Below are positions 21,701 to 35,740 of a stretch of DNA of 64,000 nt, one piece after another. Within the stretch, counting starts at the first letter, position 1. Each line of letters begins with the position of its first letter. The notes under the pieces were generated by a model. The model saw only the letters and a list, made by a program, of their open reading frames with translations. It was not told where the DNA came from and did no database searches. The DNA is from Talinum fruticosum. Taxonomy: Eukaryota; Streptophyta; Magnoliopsida; Caryophyllales; Talinaceae. Location of the stretch: NCBI GenBank assembly GCA_021018815.1, contig JAITYX010000007.1, forward strand, positions 11,160,001 to 11,224,000, given 5' to 3'. The position numbers were made by a program, and so were the translations under genes.

Positions 21701-24700
21701 ATAAATTGTTATTTAACCAACAAAATACTAAACCTTGACCAATATCTTCAATCCAGAAATAGTCAATTAAGTAAGTGAAGGATGACCAATAGATTACTAT
21801 TTAATACTACCATCAATAAAATTAACCATATTGGTCTTCAGACTTCACATACAGAAGAGGGGATTTCTGTGGATACTAGATAATAGAATAATCAATCAAA
21901 CATTGGTTCCAGCTAAACAGCAACGTGAAAGAAAGAGCATACCTCTGCTTTAATTGCATCAATATCTATACTGTAGTTATGGCCTTTTGCCATAATGCTG
22001 TATCGATTATGGTTCTGGAGGACGATGATTGGTATCAGTAACCTTCTTGTCATATCAATAGTTTCAAACCTAGTAGTTCCAAAAGGAAAGCACAAGACAA
22101 AGACAAGAGAAGTAATTAGAAAATAGTTTGATAACAAGAATAAAACAAATGTAGAAAATGAATGTTAAATAACACTCAACAATTTCAATAATATTTCCCT
22201 GGGATGATATACAAGCAAAGAATCATAGAGACCAAAGGTTACTTAACTTCTCATACACAACAAATACATATGATGTCATCCCTTCATTTTATCCAACACC
22301 CCCCACAAAAAAAAAAAAAGAAGCATTGCCCTTAGGACCTCAAGCTTCAACCCATCACCATTAGTGTGAACTCCATGAAACTATAAAGCAGACAGTTTCA
22401 CACACTTCATGAAGAAGGAATAGGATTAAGTTCACTATATAATATTTTTGTGACTAAATTAAGCAGGACTAATCAGTTAGTAAGAGAGACATCAATTGAT
22501 AAAACGGGAAATTGAAGCTTGCACCACGGTCGTGTATGCTTCAGTTCCTTTTTAGCAGTAAAATGAGGTATTTTGCCGATGAAGGCCAGGGATTTAGCGG
22601 CTTCATTTCTTTCCACTTCTTTTCTTTTCGTTTTTTCAAGTTCCATATTTGGAAAGAAAGAGGAAACATTAGGAGGCCTATCTAGCAAGGGCCATTGAAT
22701 GGCTTCAGTCTCTTTAGTATTCACTGTGCCTCAAGGGTTATAGCATACTTACTCACAGAGAAGATGGACAAATCCCGAGACAGAAACCAAATACTTTTTT
22801 GTATGTATTGTATGGGGTTTGCCTAGTGTAACGCAATTGACTTTTGCTTGTAACCGGCAGTGCATATCCAGTTACTTCAGCAATACTAAGCAGACGGTAA
22901 TCAATGAGAATATGCTGCAAACAACTCATGCTTCAATCTCAACTTAATAAAATACATTTAATTTCATAATTTACGAACCAATAATAAGCCTATACAGCTG
23001 TAGAAACAAAATATTACAAACAAAACTCCATGTAACATAATTAATGTAACATCCTAAACCAATAGGCAGCACTTACCTAACATCTGGAGCTATAACATGC
23101 TCAATTGTGGTTGAAATAAGTGCTCCAAGTTGTCCAACAAACACATCGTGGCTTGAATGATCACTAACAGCACTTACGCCTTTTGAAAATACCATATTTT
23201 GGATGCGTGGAAGTGTTTTGGAACATATACTTCCTTCCTCTGTTTCAATCTTCCCATATGTGCAAGGACCAGCCGACAAGTCAATCACAGCAAATCTGAA
23301 TTACATATGTTGAGCATTAATATCTGGCAAACAAAGCTATAATCTACAGTTCAAAAGATTATTTGATGTCATGTGTACACCTATATAAGGGATGAAAGAA
23401 TTTAATAGTCTCCAAGTACCTGCTTGAGCTTAGCCAAACTTGAGATGCTCCTCCTCCATTGTACCGGTAGCGATATATGTAATCACCTTCTTGTTTTCTC
23501 ATATCGTCTTCTGTTAGTTGTGTAATTCTACCGTCTATCAAATCTTGAAGATCAATTTCCTTGTTTCTAGGATCCATTCTGACCTGTTTAATTACGATAA
23601 TCATTTGCAAGTACAGAGAAGAGCAACACGGTAGAGCAACTATATGGTAATATAAAAAATATGTGCAAATCCTGCGAAGTAAACCATGGCAAGAGATTAC
23701 CATACCTTATCAAAATTCAAAACAAATATTGCATTTGGAACTGGCCTGTCAACTTCTGACGAAGGATTCCCAGCACCATCAAGATCAAAAATGTAAGAAT
23801 AAAGCTGCTCGAAGACAGGCTCTACAGCTGTTGCTTCCACATCAAATGCAGGGACTTCCTTCCCAAATTCCGTCTAGTGATCAGCAATCATTACAAGTCA
23901 ATTAAAAGCATAAATCTTCAATGCCACCGAAGGAAAAAAAATCTCCGCACCCAAAAAAAGAAAAAAATCTGCCCTAAGATCTTTTAACTTTATCACTTTC
24001 CTTTTTTTTTTTTTGGGGGAGGATAGATATCAGGGAGAGAACCTCTCTAGCTGTTCCAGCTGGAACCATTGCTTCTTTTAACACTTTCTCAAGAGACACT
24101 AATTCTGCCTGTCCAGCCTGCAACATTAAGAATTTACATAAAATGTTAGTCACCACGAAATTACACAATATTGGTTGACATCACGAGTTCAAGACTTCTA
24201 CTCAACTTAAGTTATATAACACTGGGGTAAATAATGACTCCTACGCAACTTACTCCTGTGCCATCTCCCTCTTTTTATTCATTTATCTTTTAAACAATCA
24301 TAATGGTGATCAATAAACAGAAAACGGAAGCTCATCTCCAGATGCATTAAACAAACTTTTGACAGGCCCTTTGTCCAACACAGTTATATCAAAATTGTCT
24401 GTTAAATTACAAATCACAATATCAGTTCTCATCCAACTTCAGTCAACCAAATTCAACTCCTAGCTCCTAAAAAGTATTGACAGAGGATACTGAACAGGGA
24501 CAGAACCAGCACTTTTTGCACCATAAACTCCATAACCAAATACAATGAGTGGACTAATCTGACATTAAGTCTAGATGTTTCAAACCACAGGTGGACGGAA
24601 ACTTGCCTTAACAACAACCTCCCCGCCCCCGGATCTTTATGAGTAATCAAACATGTTGTATTAAAAAGACACCAAGCATGTACAAAGGACTCCTTCCAGT

Positions 24701-27610
24701 CAATATACTGACTGAGTCGCTTTTTGACATGATAAGTGAACGAGGGATGTCAATGGGTTTGGGATCCACCAAAACCCACCAGACCCACTACATTAAATGG
24801 GTCTAGATCTTGTTGTTGGGGAAGGGTTGGACCCAGACATGCCCATTGATTTGATTTTTTAAAAATAAAATAAAAATAGATTTTTTTAGTCGAACTATGT
24901 GACACATATAAGCAAGTGCCAACGTAAATTTTAAGAAGCACCCCATAGCAACTTTTCTTTCAAAACAAGCTGCTGCGCATTATGAGCAGTAAAGCTTATT
25001 TTCCAAGTATACTTTAGTATGGTGTATGTTCATAAAAAGATCTGGTCAAATTGGACAACATCTCATGTTATTCTGATTCTTTGCATGCCTTAAGGTAACA
25101 ATCTTACAGCTATTTAGCAGAAAGCCTGAAATGGGATTGTGCCAGATGGAAGGAAATGGTTCTCCAAACAGAAGTTTTAGTCAAAGGGCCCTAAAGAAAT
25201 AGCTATCACCAGGGAACCGAAACAACATGTAATGAAATATTAAAACATTAGCGCTTCCCCTTAATCAAACCCCCACCTTAAAAAAAAAAAAAACACAGCC
25301 AGGTGGCATAGCAACCTCATAGTTGAATATCATATGCCTGTTTTGATTTGATGAGTACAATAGTACACTGAAGGGATGTGTTGTCTTGTGTGCTATAATT
25401 TTTCAGGCATACCCTCTTAAATTCAAAAGGTCCACGATTGTTGGTTGCTACATTTTAATGCTACTGTTTGAGCTTACTGGTTGGTTGTTTTTGGCACTTT
25501 CAGGGGCTTATGTTTGAGGTGCTTAAGAGCCATAGCCGCGCTTAAGACTCGTGGTACTGCAAGACCCAACCCAAACAGTGTGAAGGTCTGGTGTCTAGAT
25601 CCAACATTGACAAAGTCTAAGGGTTGCGTCTGTGTCTACACCCAAATAGTTTAACCCGCCAGAACCCTCTTCTCACCAACAGACAACTATCAATAAGATC
25701 TAAAAATTTGCAACTACTACACTAATTTTGCCACAAGTAAATACAGAAATTCACATAAATGAACATGTACTGGTCTGAGAAATACAATCAGCAATATGAA
25801 TTTTTAAAACTTTATAAAAGCATCATGACAAAAGACACTGCCAAGTAAAAGAAATTATGGAAACAAAGAAGATTCAGAATAAAAGAATTTAAGATCCTTT
25901 TTCTCGTTCAGATGTGAAAGGGGATGTTAAACATGACAAAAGGCCCTTACAGGGAAAACATTGTAGACGAGATGATGCTCAATATCAAGGGGCTCTCCGG
26001 TCTCCAAGCATGATGGTCGGTGAGTTGGGAAGCTAATTTTGAGAAATTCCTGCAGTTTATGTGAGTCTACTGTATATCTATAGCCTCCATCACCATTAAA
26101 CCCAACAAGGACTATATTCACTTCAAGTGGGACTTGAAAGGGAACCTGCGTTGCAATAAATCAACAGGTGAATCAGTTTACAATCCACATAAATGTGATT
26201 AAGGATCCTTCCACAAGAGCTTTCCGGCAGTAAAAATATTGGAAGCACAACACCTATATCCAAGCTCAAGCCAAATATTAGTTTCAATTTCACCCATAGG
26301 GGAAAAAGAATTGCAGCAAAAGTCGTGATTGTGCTATTGGCGGAGGAGTTGTGGAACATCGCCATTCCACCCTAAACCAATCATTTATAAACTTGTAACT
26401 TATAAGGTCGCTTTGTATTATTCAATTTTTCTTTTTTTTTTTTTGGGGGGTGTTAGTTGAATGAAAAACTTTTCTGAAGAAAGTCTGTCACTTTAGGTGG
26501 CTTTTCTTGTTAGCTCATGGAGGGTGTTACAAAAGAATCAATTCCATATGAACCTTGGTTTTGGAAAAAAATACAAGGCCCAATCAAGTGCAAAGAGTGC
26601 TGCAAGCAAAAGGCAAGGGACAAGGCGTAGGAGCGCACATCATGGATGTGAGGCTCATATTTTTACAAGGAAAAGCAAAATGTTAGCCTTGGAATGATTA
26701 ATGTTAGGTCTATAAACTTGCGAAGAAAATCAACTGTGAAAGAACAATTTGTCTCAGGCTTGGGTCTGGTCGAGTCAATTTGGGTCCAAAATAGGTTAGC
26801 CTATTAAGGGTGTTGGATTGGGGATAGATTCATATCATTATGTTCGAGTTTCTCTGGTTAGTTTTTTTATGAACTTTGAGCATATTCTGTCCCCTCTGAA
26901 GGTTTTACAGATATTTACTTAGAAACCATTCTAGATGGATATTGTGTAGTACATTAGGGAAGTGCAACCCACTGTCAAACATTTTCTGGATTGATCACAT
27001 TACGTCATGTAAGCTTGGCTCGCAAAGCTTCTGATAGATTAGTATAAAAGCTCCCATTGAAGTTGATTGCTCATTTGTGATCAAAGTTCAACGGAAGCAG
27101 AGCTCAACCCCACCCCCATTGACAAAACAGAAAGAAGCCTAAACACAATTGTGAGGGGTCCATATTACCAATCAACAAATTCACCCTCAAACATCGAACA
27201 AATCATCAGTTGAATCTAAACCAAATGCTAATTCATAGCGAAAATCACAGCTCTCAAGTCTCAATCCAGGAAATAGATGATAAAATTTCGAAGCTAGTAA
27301 CTTCCCAAACAAATTCAGCGGCAATGTAATTAATAAAGATCAAGAATTAGACAGAAACCCTAGAGAGATAGAATCACACCTCAGCGCGAGTGTGGAGCAT
27401 ACGGCGAACATCGGATCGGACGCTATCCTTGACGTCATGGAAAGCGCTGTGGTGCCAGTGAGGGCTGCCGGGGTCTCGCCGGAAGGCTTTGTGCACCGCC
27501 TCCGCCGTCGGGAGCGCCACCATTAGCAGCGTTGCCGCCGCCACAGCAATTACACATGTCGCTGCTGCTCCTCTCAATCGAGATGGGGCCATTATCAATC
27601 TCATCGCCAT
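15737..27610 (-). CDS. At5g58100-like (SPOT1-type) secretory-pathway membrane protein, 16 coding exons, two -1 frame breaks
   Basis: Exons on the minus strand, high to low: 27610-27380, 26145-25951, 24117-24043, 23873-23706, 23583-23420, 23295-23077, 22069-21943, 19552-19365, 19217-19131, 18720-18564, 17972-17853, 17251-17026, 16889-16830, 16726-16553, 16469-16360, 15902-15737. All introns are GT-AG and the phases fit, except that exons 8 and 10 are each one base short (G-run 19507-19511, A-run 18624-18630, minus-strand bases). With those bases present the protein would be about 822 residues. It starts with a signal-like hydrophobic segment (AAATCVIAVAAATLLMVALP) and ends with one membrane span (GGILIAGFLVYFLVIFF) and a short basic tail. 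I recognise the family as that of Arabidopsis At5g58100, which I recall as a membrane protein needed for pollen exine. The biochemical role is unknown. Confidence 0.85.
18564..18720 (-). CDS. Exon 10 of the At5g58100-like gene, carrying a 1-base deficit
   Basis: The exon opens SWTDESSGSSDSILKHKPIW and reaches a run of seven A on the minus strand (plus T at 18624-18630). In the straight frame a stop follows within four codons. One base over, the sequence continues ALKKEGDLHRTYGTRVIP and joins exon 11 (FVLSLADVDPHLLMEDES) in phase. The length, 157, is one short of that needed by the surrounding phases. Confidence 0.78.
19365..19552 (-). CDS. Exon 8 of the At5g58100-like gene, carrying a 1-base deficit
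   Basis: Acceptor CTTTTCAG precedes GTCAAGAAAATG and the donor GAG|GTCATA ends the exon. The exon is 188 bases, although both flanking junctions are phase 0 and so need a multiple of three. The first part reads VKKMIHQDQEIVIVG. The frame then moves to GTHALHHHEKLAIAVSKAMR and continues openly to DGAILKE. The change falls at a run of five G on the minus strand (plus-strand C at 19507-19511); one more G restores the frame. Confidence 0.8.
20145..21566. repeat. 287 bp tandem duplication in intron 7, second copy split by a MITE
   Basis: The first copy runs 20145-20431, starting TTATGGACAACGTGACTCAA and ending in CACCCATCCCCC. The second copy starts at 20432, breaks at 20478, and resumes at 21329 to end near 21566. 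The copies differ at few positions, so the duplication is young. Because only the second copy is interrupted, the transposon arrived after duplication. Confidence 0.9.
20479..21328. mobile_element. PIF/Harbinger (Tourist-like) MITE, 850 bp, with CTA target duplication
   Basis: The ends CCTATGTTTGGAT (20481-20493) and ATCCAAACAGAGG (21316-21328) are inverted repeats. CTA flanks it on both sides (20476-20478 and 21329-21331), and the undisturbed first duplicate has a single CTA at that place, which gives the empty site. Both arms are purine/pyrimidine-biased (GGGGAAGGG on the left, CCTTCCCC on the right) and could fold together. The element has no transposase. Host sequence is not disturbed, as it sits in an intron. 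Confidence 0.85.
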
Positions 27611-29310
27611 TTCATTCCAGCTCAAGCTTTTGCTCGTAGATTGTGAGAGAGAGAGATAGACTATCAGTAGAGTATTCAGTGCTGAAGAGTCAAAACTCAA
27701 AACTCAAGACCCTGTGATCGTTGGTTAATTAGGTACTCACTCCGTTTTATTAAAAATAAAAAAATTAATTAAAAAAGAAATAAAATAATTAATAAGTATA
27801 AAATTAATAATTAGTTATTAATACGTCATTAAAATTAAAATTATAAAATAATAAATAAAAAGTTAGTTAAAATGACAGGTATTTTAAAATAAAGGGAGTA
27901 TTAGAAAATTAAATACTCCATTTACTCTACTGTTTTTGTTGATATTTAAAATAGAGTTTTTTTAGGTGTAAAAACTTTTCTAAATAGGGTAAATGGTGTT
28001 TCGAAACACATAAAAAAATTATAACTAAAATAAGAGAGTGCATTTTAACATGTTAGAGTCTGTTTATACAAAAATTGTAATTAAATTTAATAAGAAATGA
28101 AATTTAGAGGTATATTCTATTAAAAAAAAAAAGAAGAAATTTAGAGGTATAAGAATAGTTTCGGATTTTTAGTATCACTTATTTGGTTCTACTTTAAAAT
28201 AAGAATTTTGATTACAAATGTATGAATTTATTACTTAGATATGTGAGTAATAAAAAAGGAACCAAATATCAAGTTGAAAATAGTAATTCTATTCTTATAC
28301 CTAGATTAAAAGAATGCCAAACTCAATATCTCTTGTTTTGTATCGTAAATGAGAAGTCGACGATTATGTAGACAGGATTGAAACTCATAACTTTGGTAAC
28401 AACTCCCAAAAATTTTACTAGTTCTTACTTACGCCAACAAATACACCACTAATCAAATCAGTTATACTTATACGCTGGGAAGTATGAGCTTTCGAATATT
28501 GGTTACAAACTTGCCCGTGTTCCTTGAAAGTATGAGTAAGAAGTGGAGGGGTTGGCGGTGTCGATGTTGCGGTTCTAACCATGTCAAAAACAGCCATAGG
28601 ACATTGGCCACTCCCCATTTATAAGCAGTTTTCATCAAATAAAACCTACACAGTTCTGCAGAATGTGACATTTGACATAAGATAACGGGATCATACTATT
28701 GAACAAGCACAAGACACTACATTTGTTTCCTCATACTCATGCTGCGACGAAAAAATACCAGCAAAATCACTACAAACTACGAAGGCAACAGATCAGCAGC
28801 TGTTCCTGTTGAAACCTCTAAAAATAGTCAGTGCCATCAAATGTAAACCTCATTTTGTTACAATTGAGATATCATCCTGGTCTTAGGAATCTTAATTCTC
28901 AAACGTCAATACACTCGACAATAAAATGTAAAAGAAAAGAGAAGACATAAATGTGTGTTCACCGCGGAAACCCTGGATCTGGAATAGTGAGTGAAACCAA
29001 CATAGCAAAAATCTACTTCCCCCAAGTAAAAATAAGGAAAAGAAACATTATAATTTCTCGGATAAGCCCCATGTCAGTAGAGCAGTAAACTGCTCGGTTA
29101 TTTTCTTTGTGTTCTCCAAGAGTAAGTACCTCAGTGACTAGATTTCTTGGCTGCGAAACCACTGGAACGAGGCAGCTGCATCAGGGGTTTAATCCCTTGC
29201 CCTCGGTGCACGTTAGAATCAAGTATCGCTTTTCAGGCTGTTCTCAGTCAAGTACTCAACCGGAAAGAGTCAAAATCAGGTTGAGCACGGCCAAAACTGG
29301 CCATAAGTAA

Positions 29311-32300
29311 TCAGTGCTCTAAAGCACTTCGAATGGAGATTGGAGGGTCCTGTACTGCACCTCTATGGATAAGCTCATGATTTATGAATAATACAATGAC
29401 CGTAATATCATCATGAAAATGCCGCCTGACTTTCTTATCGATTTTCTGGAGATCAGAATATCTCATTTCTCTTTTTCTTGCAGCTTCTTGTAGGGCAGCT
29501 TTGACAAGTCGTCTGGCACTTCCCTGTATTGACACAAAAGCTCATGAGTACATCATCAAAACAAATGGACATGCTCTTAAAAAGGAAGAGGCAAGTCTTT
29601 CACAGTACAAACAAAAAACATACACAAACTCATTGTCATGGTTATGTCCCCCACAACCCCCCAAAAAAAAAAAAAAAAGGAAAAGAAAAGGCCACCAACC
29701 TTTCTCAACCACAATAGTCAGATGCAAGTTCAAGAGGTGAACCTGCAACATGGGTTACTTTGATCAAGCTAAGATTGTGATATTTTAGCTTGGGTCAGCT
29801 TCAGCTGAAGTTCATGTCTGATTGGATTCAGGTAGTGTCATTTTGGTTTAGGCCTTATCTGAGTTTGCAATTATCTGTGGCCCTGTTTGTTGGTAAGATT
29901 TCAAGGAGCTTTGTCCAGAAATAAGATCCATATTGGTTTTTTAAAAAAAAAAAAACAAAAATTGCCAGTTCAATGTAGGTCTAGCCAAATTTCAGCTTCC
30001 TTGGTTCTGAGGGTTGTTTGTATAGGGCATGGGCAGTTTTGCCAGGTCTATCCATAACACTATTGATTGATTTGATTCTTCTGAACAGACTCCTATTTGA
30101 CCATGTCAGTTGCATAAACTACAAATGCACACAAGCAGCCATCATGATTTATGACAATAGTAGCAACAGGTTGTCCAAGACAGCTATGTCAACGATAAAT
30201 GGTCAATCTACTAAATCTTATATGAAGGTTTAGTAAGATGTAATATAATGGCAATGTAATGGAATCAACCTCTTGTAATGCAATCATGATTACATATTTT
30301 GTGGTAATCATAGTTACGAGGTACTTTTTTAATTGCAGTACTCTCTTACAACCAAACAAAGTAATGGAAACACTATTACAGACTTGTTCGCATTATAAGA
30401 TTGACTACATTCAACAAAAACAAATTACATCTAATGGGTCAGACAGAAAGTAAAATGAACAAAATCAGTTCCTTGACCCAATTGGTTTGACTTTCTAACG
30501 TCGGTAAGAGATTTTCCTGAATAGAGCAACCCACTGAATATGATATGGTGGGCTGTTTTTAGAATCTTCTCAGCATATCCTATCTGTAAGAGCCTCTTCT
30601 AACTATGTCACCACAGAGTTGAGCTTAATATAGTTTTAGTTGCTGGGTTTCACCGAGGAATGTAGCTCTTAAACTTTATTATATAAAAATTATTAAAAAG
30701 GGGGAAACTGATAGAAGGCTATAAACTCATCTTCTAACTACATGAATGAGTAACATCGATTTTAACATAAGCATTAAAACACTTTCAATTATGTCTGCCA
30801 GGTCTGTCGTAGTAATATAGCAGAAATCATTTTTTTTATGAGGAAGCAGACATCAATTTTCTATATATCTGAAAAAGAATGTTGATCCTTTACAGGATGA
30901 AAGCACAAGCAAAACAGATATACGGAATAATATCCACTACATATGCCAAAATGGTAATCTGATGAACAAACCAAAAGAAGGCTGGGGGAGAAGAAGAATG
31001 ATAAAGGTAAAGTCTTACAGCATGAGGATGATTGTAGACAATTTCAACAGCACTTTCATTACTCAAGTGTTCCCATAGACCATCAGAAGCAAAAATCAGG
31101 AAACAATCATTTGGTTGCAGATGATGACAAATAATAGAGGGATTGGCGGTCAAGATTGGCATGTTCATTGGTTCTGAAAGCCTGAATTTCTCATTAAGAG
31201 GTTCCCTGTTATACTGTGCATTTTTCATATATACGTCACCTATGGACCTAGAAACCTGCAAAAGAAATGACCAGGACATGGAATTAAAGCTTCTTTTCAG
31301 AAACAGACAAGAACAACAAAAGCTATATTTAAAAAGAGGAAAAAAAGGCAAAAACTGAACCATCATAAAATGATACGACAAGTCGACAAGAATAGTATCG
31401 TACATTGAATAATTTGTTTAATCAAATCAGTTGCAATATTCCACAAATGATTTCCTACAACAATACATGTTACTTGAAGCATTATTGCTGAAGTAATTTG
31501 ATGAAAGTATTTGAAGATAATTAATAGGATATTCCATTTCACATACAAACGAAAACAGTGGTCTCTAATAAACAAATAATCAGTACCATCAAAAGGTCCA
31601 GGGACTAGCTAACCAGTTCAGCTGTCAAAATTGAAGCAAGTTTTTGGCAGAGCCTTGTTTTAGACAGGCTAGCTGACATGGAGGGAGTACAGTGTTTCTT
31701 GCCAAAGCATGCTAACCAGCTTTAGAGACCCCGCTTGGCGAATTTACAGAGTCTAGGCACTAAAGTCATGACCAGCACCTCATCCCTCTTATTTACAACC
31801 CAAAAAGAGGGGGATTTCGATTTTAAGTTGGTGTAGGGTTTAGAGTGCCAGGCAAATATAATTGTGAGTCGAAAGAAAAGGCCCAAGTAGTCCTGCAAAG
31901 AGAAGCAAACAGGGGGAAATACAAGATTGATCTTGGTCAAAATATCTTCCTTTTTACTCCTGCTTGCACCCTTTCTTCATCACCACCTCCCCCCCAAAAA
32001 AAAAAAATCAATTCATTTTTACAACTATTATCATGCTCTGTAGTGGATAATGTTTTCCCTTCTCTCCTCTACTCTTTCATAACAAGATTTACGAGAAGCC
32101 AGCAAGCTTAAGATCAGCGTTTTACCATTTCTTTTTCAGTTTCAGTGTACACATTTTCTTCAAACTGCATCAGACATCCACAAATCTACCTCCTGTGAAA
32201 AAATCCCGTCTTAGCAAATGTTCCTCCCTCCCCTTCCTCGACACACATGCACACGCACGCATGCGCATGCAAGCGTGTGCACACACAAAGCCGTTTATGA

Positions 32301-35300
32301 TGTCTCAGGTGACAGCCACTGTTGAAATCTAATTGCAACTCCAACTACACTGAAAAAGCTTAATACCAAGCAAAGAGCCACAAAACAGAATCCCCCCCCA
32401 ACACATAAGTAATTTTGGTTCCATTCCATGGTATTAGTGCAGGAAGTGGTCTGTTGAAGGTTGCAAAGGTCATATGCTACTTAATTGCTTGTCCCCAACC
32501 CTCCTCAGGGCTCAGCCTCCGAATTCTAATGCTTTCATCACAACCACAAATCCCGTCTCCTCTATAACCATGACCACTTATTGCGTTCCTCTTAACCCCC
32601 CAAGGTTCCAGATCCTCATAAAAGGCGGGCTCAGACCGAACTCTGCAGGGTAGGGGATGTAAGCAACAGGACCTGCCTTGTTCCCACAAAGCACCTCTCT
32701 TTCCCTATATTTTTCACCCTCCACTTAACCGAGCATACCCCTCCCTCTTCTTCATTTCTACTTCACCAAATCCTTCACCCTGCACCGGCTTGAAATAACA
32801 GGACAAAATCAAGATGTGAACAGGTCTAACAATCCTTACATTCTAATACAATTCTGAGGATTCTAACCTATCCTAGCCAATCGTAGTGCAACTCTCATGG
32901 GCCAGCAATCCTTGAAGAAGTTCGATCGCTTGATCATTGTGGATAGCTGGATCGTGGCGTCCTATGATCCATATTGCAATTCTTGTAAGCTCGCAAGGAG
33001 ATTCATTACCTTTTAGATATACCACTACTGTGAAAAGAGCTACTATTTAAGCATCTGTGGAAGCACTATTTGAGATGGATATGACCTCTCAGCATTGCCT
33101 TTTATTATCAATCGATGTTCAATTTTTACTTAAGGATTTATAAATGACTGTCATTGTCAAAGTTCCTGAATAATCTTAAAAGATCTTTAGTAGCCCACAA
33201 CTTCAAAAGGGTTTTCCCCTAAATACAAACACAAACTTTTAACCAACCTTGTAGTAAAAACTACCACACACCAACCTATCAAGAAAATCCTTAAGCTCTT
33301 CGACCAAGTTCTTGTGCAAAGAAGATTGGTCAATTCAAAGATGCCTTTATTTGGCTATACGTAACCCCTTAGCTCAAGCTTGAAAAACATAGCCCTAAGT
33401 TGAAAACCATCATTCAGATATGCTTCTCTTTGGTAATTAAATTTCCAGCTGAAACGATGAGAAGAAGGGTATGCAACACCTACAATAGCACGGCCCTTTT
33501 TTCCTTTTTTTTTTTTTTTTTTGAGGGGGTGGGGAAGGGTGTAAAAGAGAAGGGAGAACCAATCAAACAGAGACGCTTAATGGATGCAAATTGAAAGGCC
33601 CGTCATTTTATTTTATTTTTTAGTGAGTGAAAGGCGTATCATTATTCAAATGATTAGATGTTTTAGAAGCTAAAGAAAAGCTAACCAACTCAGTAACATG
33701 CTACAACGAAGACCCGGAATCACCTTACCCGACCCCCACAATCCCCGGCGAGTTGAATGCAATGAGAAGTTTGTTTTACTTCAGACATATTTTGATGAGG
33801 AAAAGGAAATATATATATATATATAACAATTGTGTGACTAACCTGAATGATTCCTTTTACTCTCCAAACTCCATGCTTTAACATGACAATCTGTGGGTCA
33901 TCGGGGTGTAAGTCTCTTAACTCCTTTCTTATTGCCTCAACATTAGCATTATGCTCTGTTGATAACTGAACAGCTTCAATATTTCCTGTGTCTCTGTTTT
34001 TCCTCCCAAGAACTGCACGTGAATCTCCAAGGTTTGCCACAAACAAAGTGTTCTGTGATATCACACCAACAAGACAGCATGAACCTGATGTGGCTATTTG
34101 CGGCCTAGTGCTCCATAACTCAGATACAAGAGCACTAAAACCATCCTCAGTAGCCCGGAAGGCTCTTTTTATGGTCTCTGCTGTTACTGCACCATCAGCC
34201 TCAGCTGATATTGCTGCATCAATGGAAAGCCTAAGAACGCAAACATAAGGTAGGCTTCTATATATACAGTTAGGCATTGCACAAACAGGGACGGAATACA
34301 ATTCCATGGTACGAGCATGATAAAGGCAATGAGGGAAGTCCGGCAGAGTTTTAAATTGTGACTCAGATACATTCTTAGCCAAAATGACTTGCTTAAAAGT
34401 GGGAATATGAAACATCAACATGAGATATTTTTCCCAGCGTAAAGTCATAATATTAGTATCAACACAAGTAACAGAAAGATAAACAAGGCATTTGCACAAT
34501 AATTTCAACAAGTCAAACAAATAGATCAAGTAACATATTGGTGCTCCATAACAGAGACAAGGAAAATGAATAGGGTTGGGCACCACCCTTATATTTTCTT
34601 AGTTCATGGTTGCATCAAATCAACATGCGCCTGCTAAATTATGCTTTTAGTATATTTACAAGGACAACTATTGATCTCCCCAAAAACAAGCAATAAACTC
34701 CCCTTATGTAAACCTTGGGTTAGAGATAAACTTGTCTCAGTGTAACTTTTCATAGTCAACCCTCAAATCCCTCCCTGCCCAAAAAAACATATATATAAAA
34801 AATCATCAATCAAAATTCAAGCTACATTGCCAATATAACCATAAAAAAGGCACAATCCTTGAAATAGCAGTCAATCATACTTGCAGCTTCTCCATTCTAT
34901 CTGAGTAAACTCTGTTCCAATTGAAGCAGCCAAAATCTACTCCTATTCTAAAACTGGAGATGACCATTCCTTTAAGGGGGATGAGGGAAATTAAAAGGAA
35001 ACATCCCTTGGAACCCCAGAACAATCAAGAACAACCCATTTCACCATTTCATTGCACAACCTTATCCGAATACAAAATCACAAAAATTGTGTCCAATCAG
35101 CAATCACAAAGACACCCCAAAAGGGGGAAGGAGGAGAGAGAAAGAACGGACCTTGAAAATGGCGAAAGAGGTGATCGCAAACATAACGAGCGGCATCAGG
35201 GCCCCCATGGCCGTCATAAACACCAACGAAGGTGCCAAAGGAGCCACACTCGATCTGGCTCTGATCTTCGAGGACCTGATTAGCCTGAATGACGGCCATG

Positions 35301-35464
35301 GAGAACTCCCCTGTGGCGCACTTCCCGATATCGCGGAACCAAAGCAATCCATCCCTACCCTCTTTTCCTCCGCCATCATCCAATCCTCCGCCGCTTCCGC
35401 AGACGATGTCAACGCCGAAAGGCTTCCAACATAGAGAGAGAAAGTTCATCAAAGCTTCCAGCAT
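29311..35464 (-). CDS. Protein phosphatase 2C, clade D
   Basis: Four exons on the minus strand: 35464-35152, 34213-33843, 31255-31019, 29523-29311. All introns are GT-AG with matching phases, giving 377 residues, the usual size for plant PP2C clade D. Metal-binding and catalytic motifs are present: [10 protein letters not shown] (exon 1), GSCCLVGVI and [11 protein letters not shown] (exon 2), VSRSIGD (exon 3), [10 protein letters not shown] (exon 3) and [10 protein letters not shown] (exon 4). It is a Mn/Mg-dependent Ser/Thr phosphatase. Clade D members are known to dephosphorylate the plasma-membrane H+-ATPase and to be inhibited by SAUR proteins in auxin-driven growth; extending that role to this copy is inference. 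The start [13 protein letters not shown] resembles the family start. I see no frame break. Confidence 0.93.
32230..32290. repeat. Alternating purine-pyrimidine tract in a PP2C intron
   Basis: ACACATGCACACGCACGCAT continues as GCGCATGCAAGCGTGTGCAC. The alternating CA/GC run of about 50 bases could adopt Z-DNA. It sits in intron 2 of the PP2C gene. Confidence 0.5.
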
Positions 35465-35740
35465 CCCACATCTCTCGGGGAAAACCTAACCCTAAGAATT
35501 ATCACAGACCCCCAAGAATCGAATTGTGAATTTGCCCCAGGAAAATTGATGGGTTTTCAAGGGCGGAAGAGGAGAGAGACGGGGGGATTCTGGGGTTTAA
35601 TGGGGTGTTCGGTGGTGGAGGAGCAGAGGAGAGAGAATAAAGGGAAAGGCAGAACAAAGAAGGAAGGATTGACAAGGAAGGGCAAGGCCAATTAGCTGGG
35701 CTTTCTCTCATGGGTCGTTTTCTCATTTCTGTCTTTTTTT
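35465..35740 (-). promoter_or_regulatory. PP2C 5' leader and promoter-proximal region
   Basis: The sequence directly upstream of the PP2C start is enriched in CT/CCTC stretches on the minus strand (35560-35660), typical of plant leaders. A telo-box-like AACCCTAA occurs on the plus strand at 35487-35495. No separate protein is supported. Confidence 0.4.

Noticed and set aside
22770..22930. Minus-strand open segment of about 50 codons in intron 6 of the At5g58100-like gene (ILIDYRLLSIAEVTGYALPV)
   Set aside because: Exons 6 and 7 join in phase without it, no good acceptor gives the right phase, and it does not resemble the protein family.
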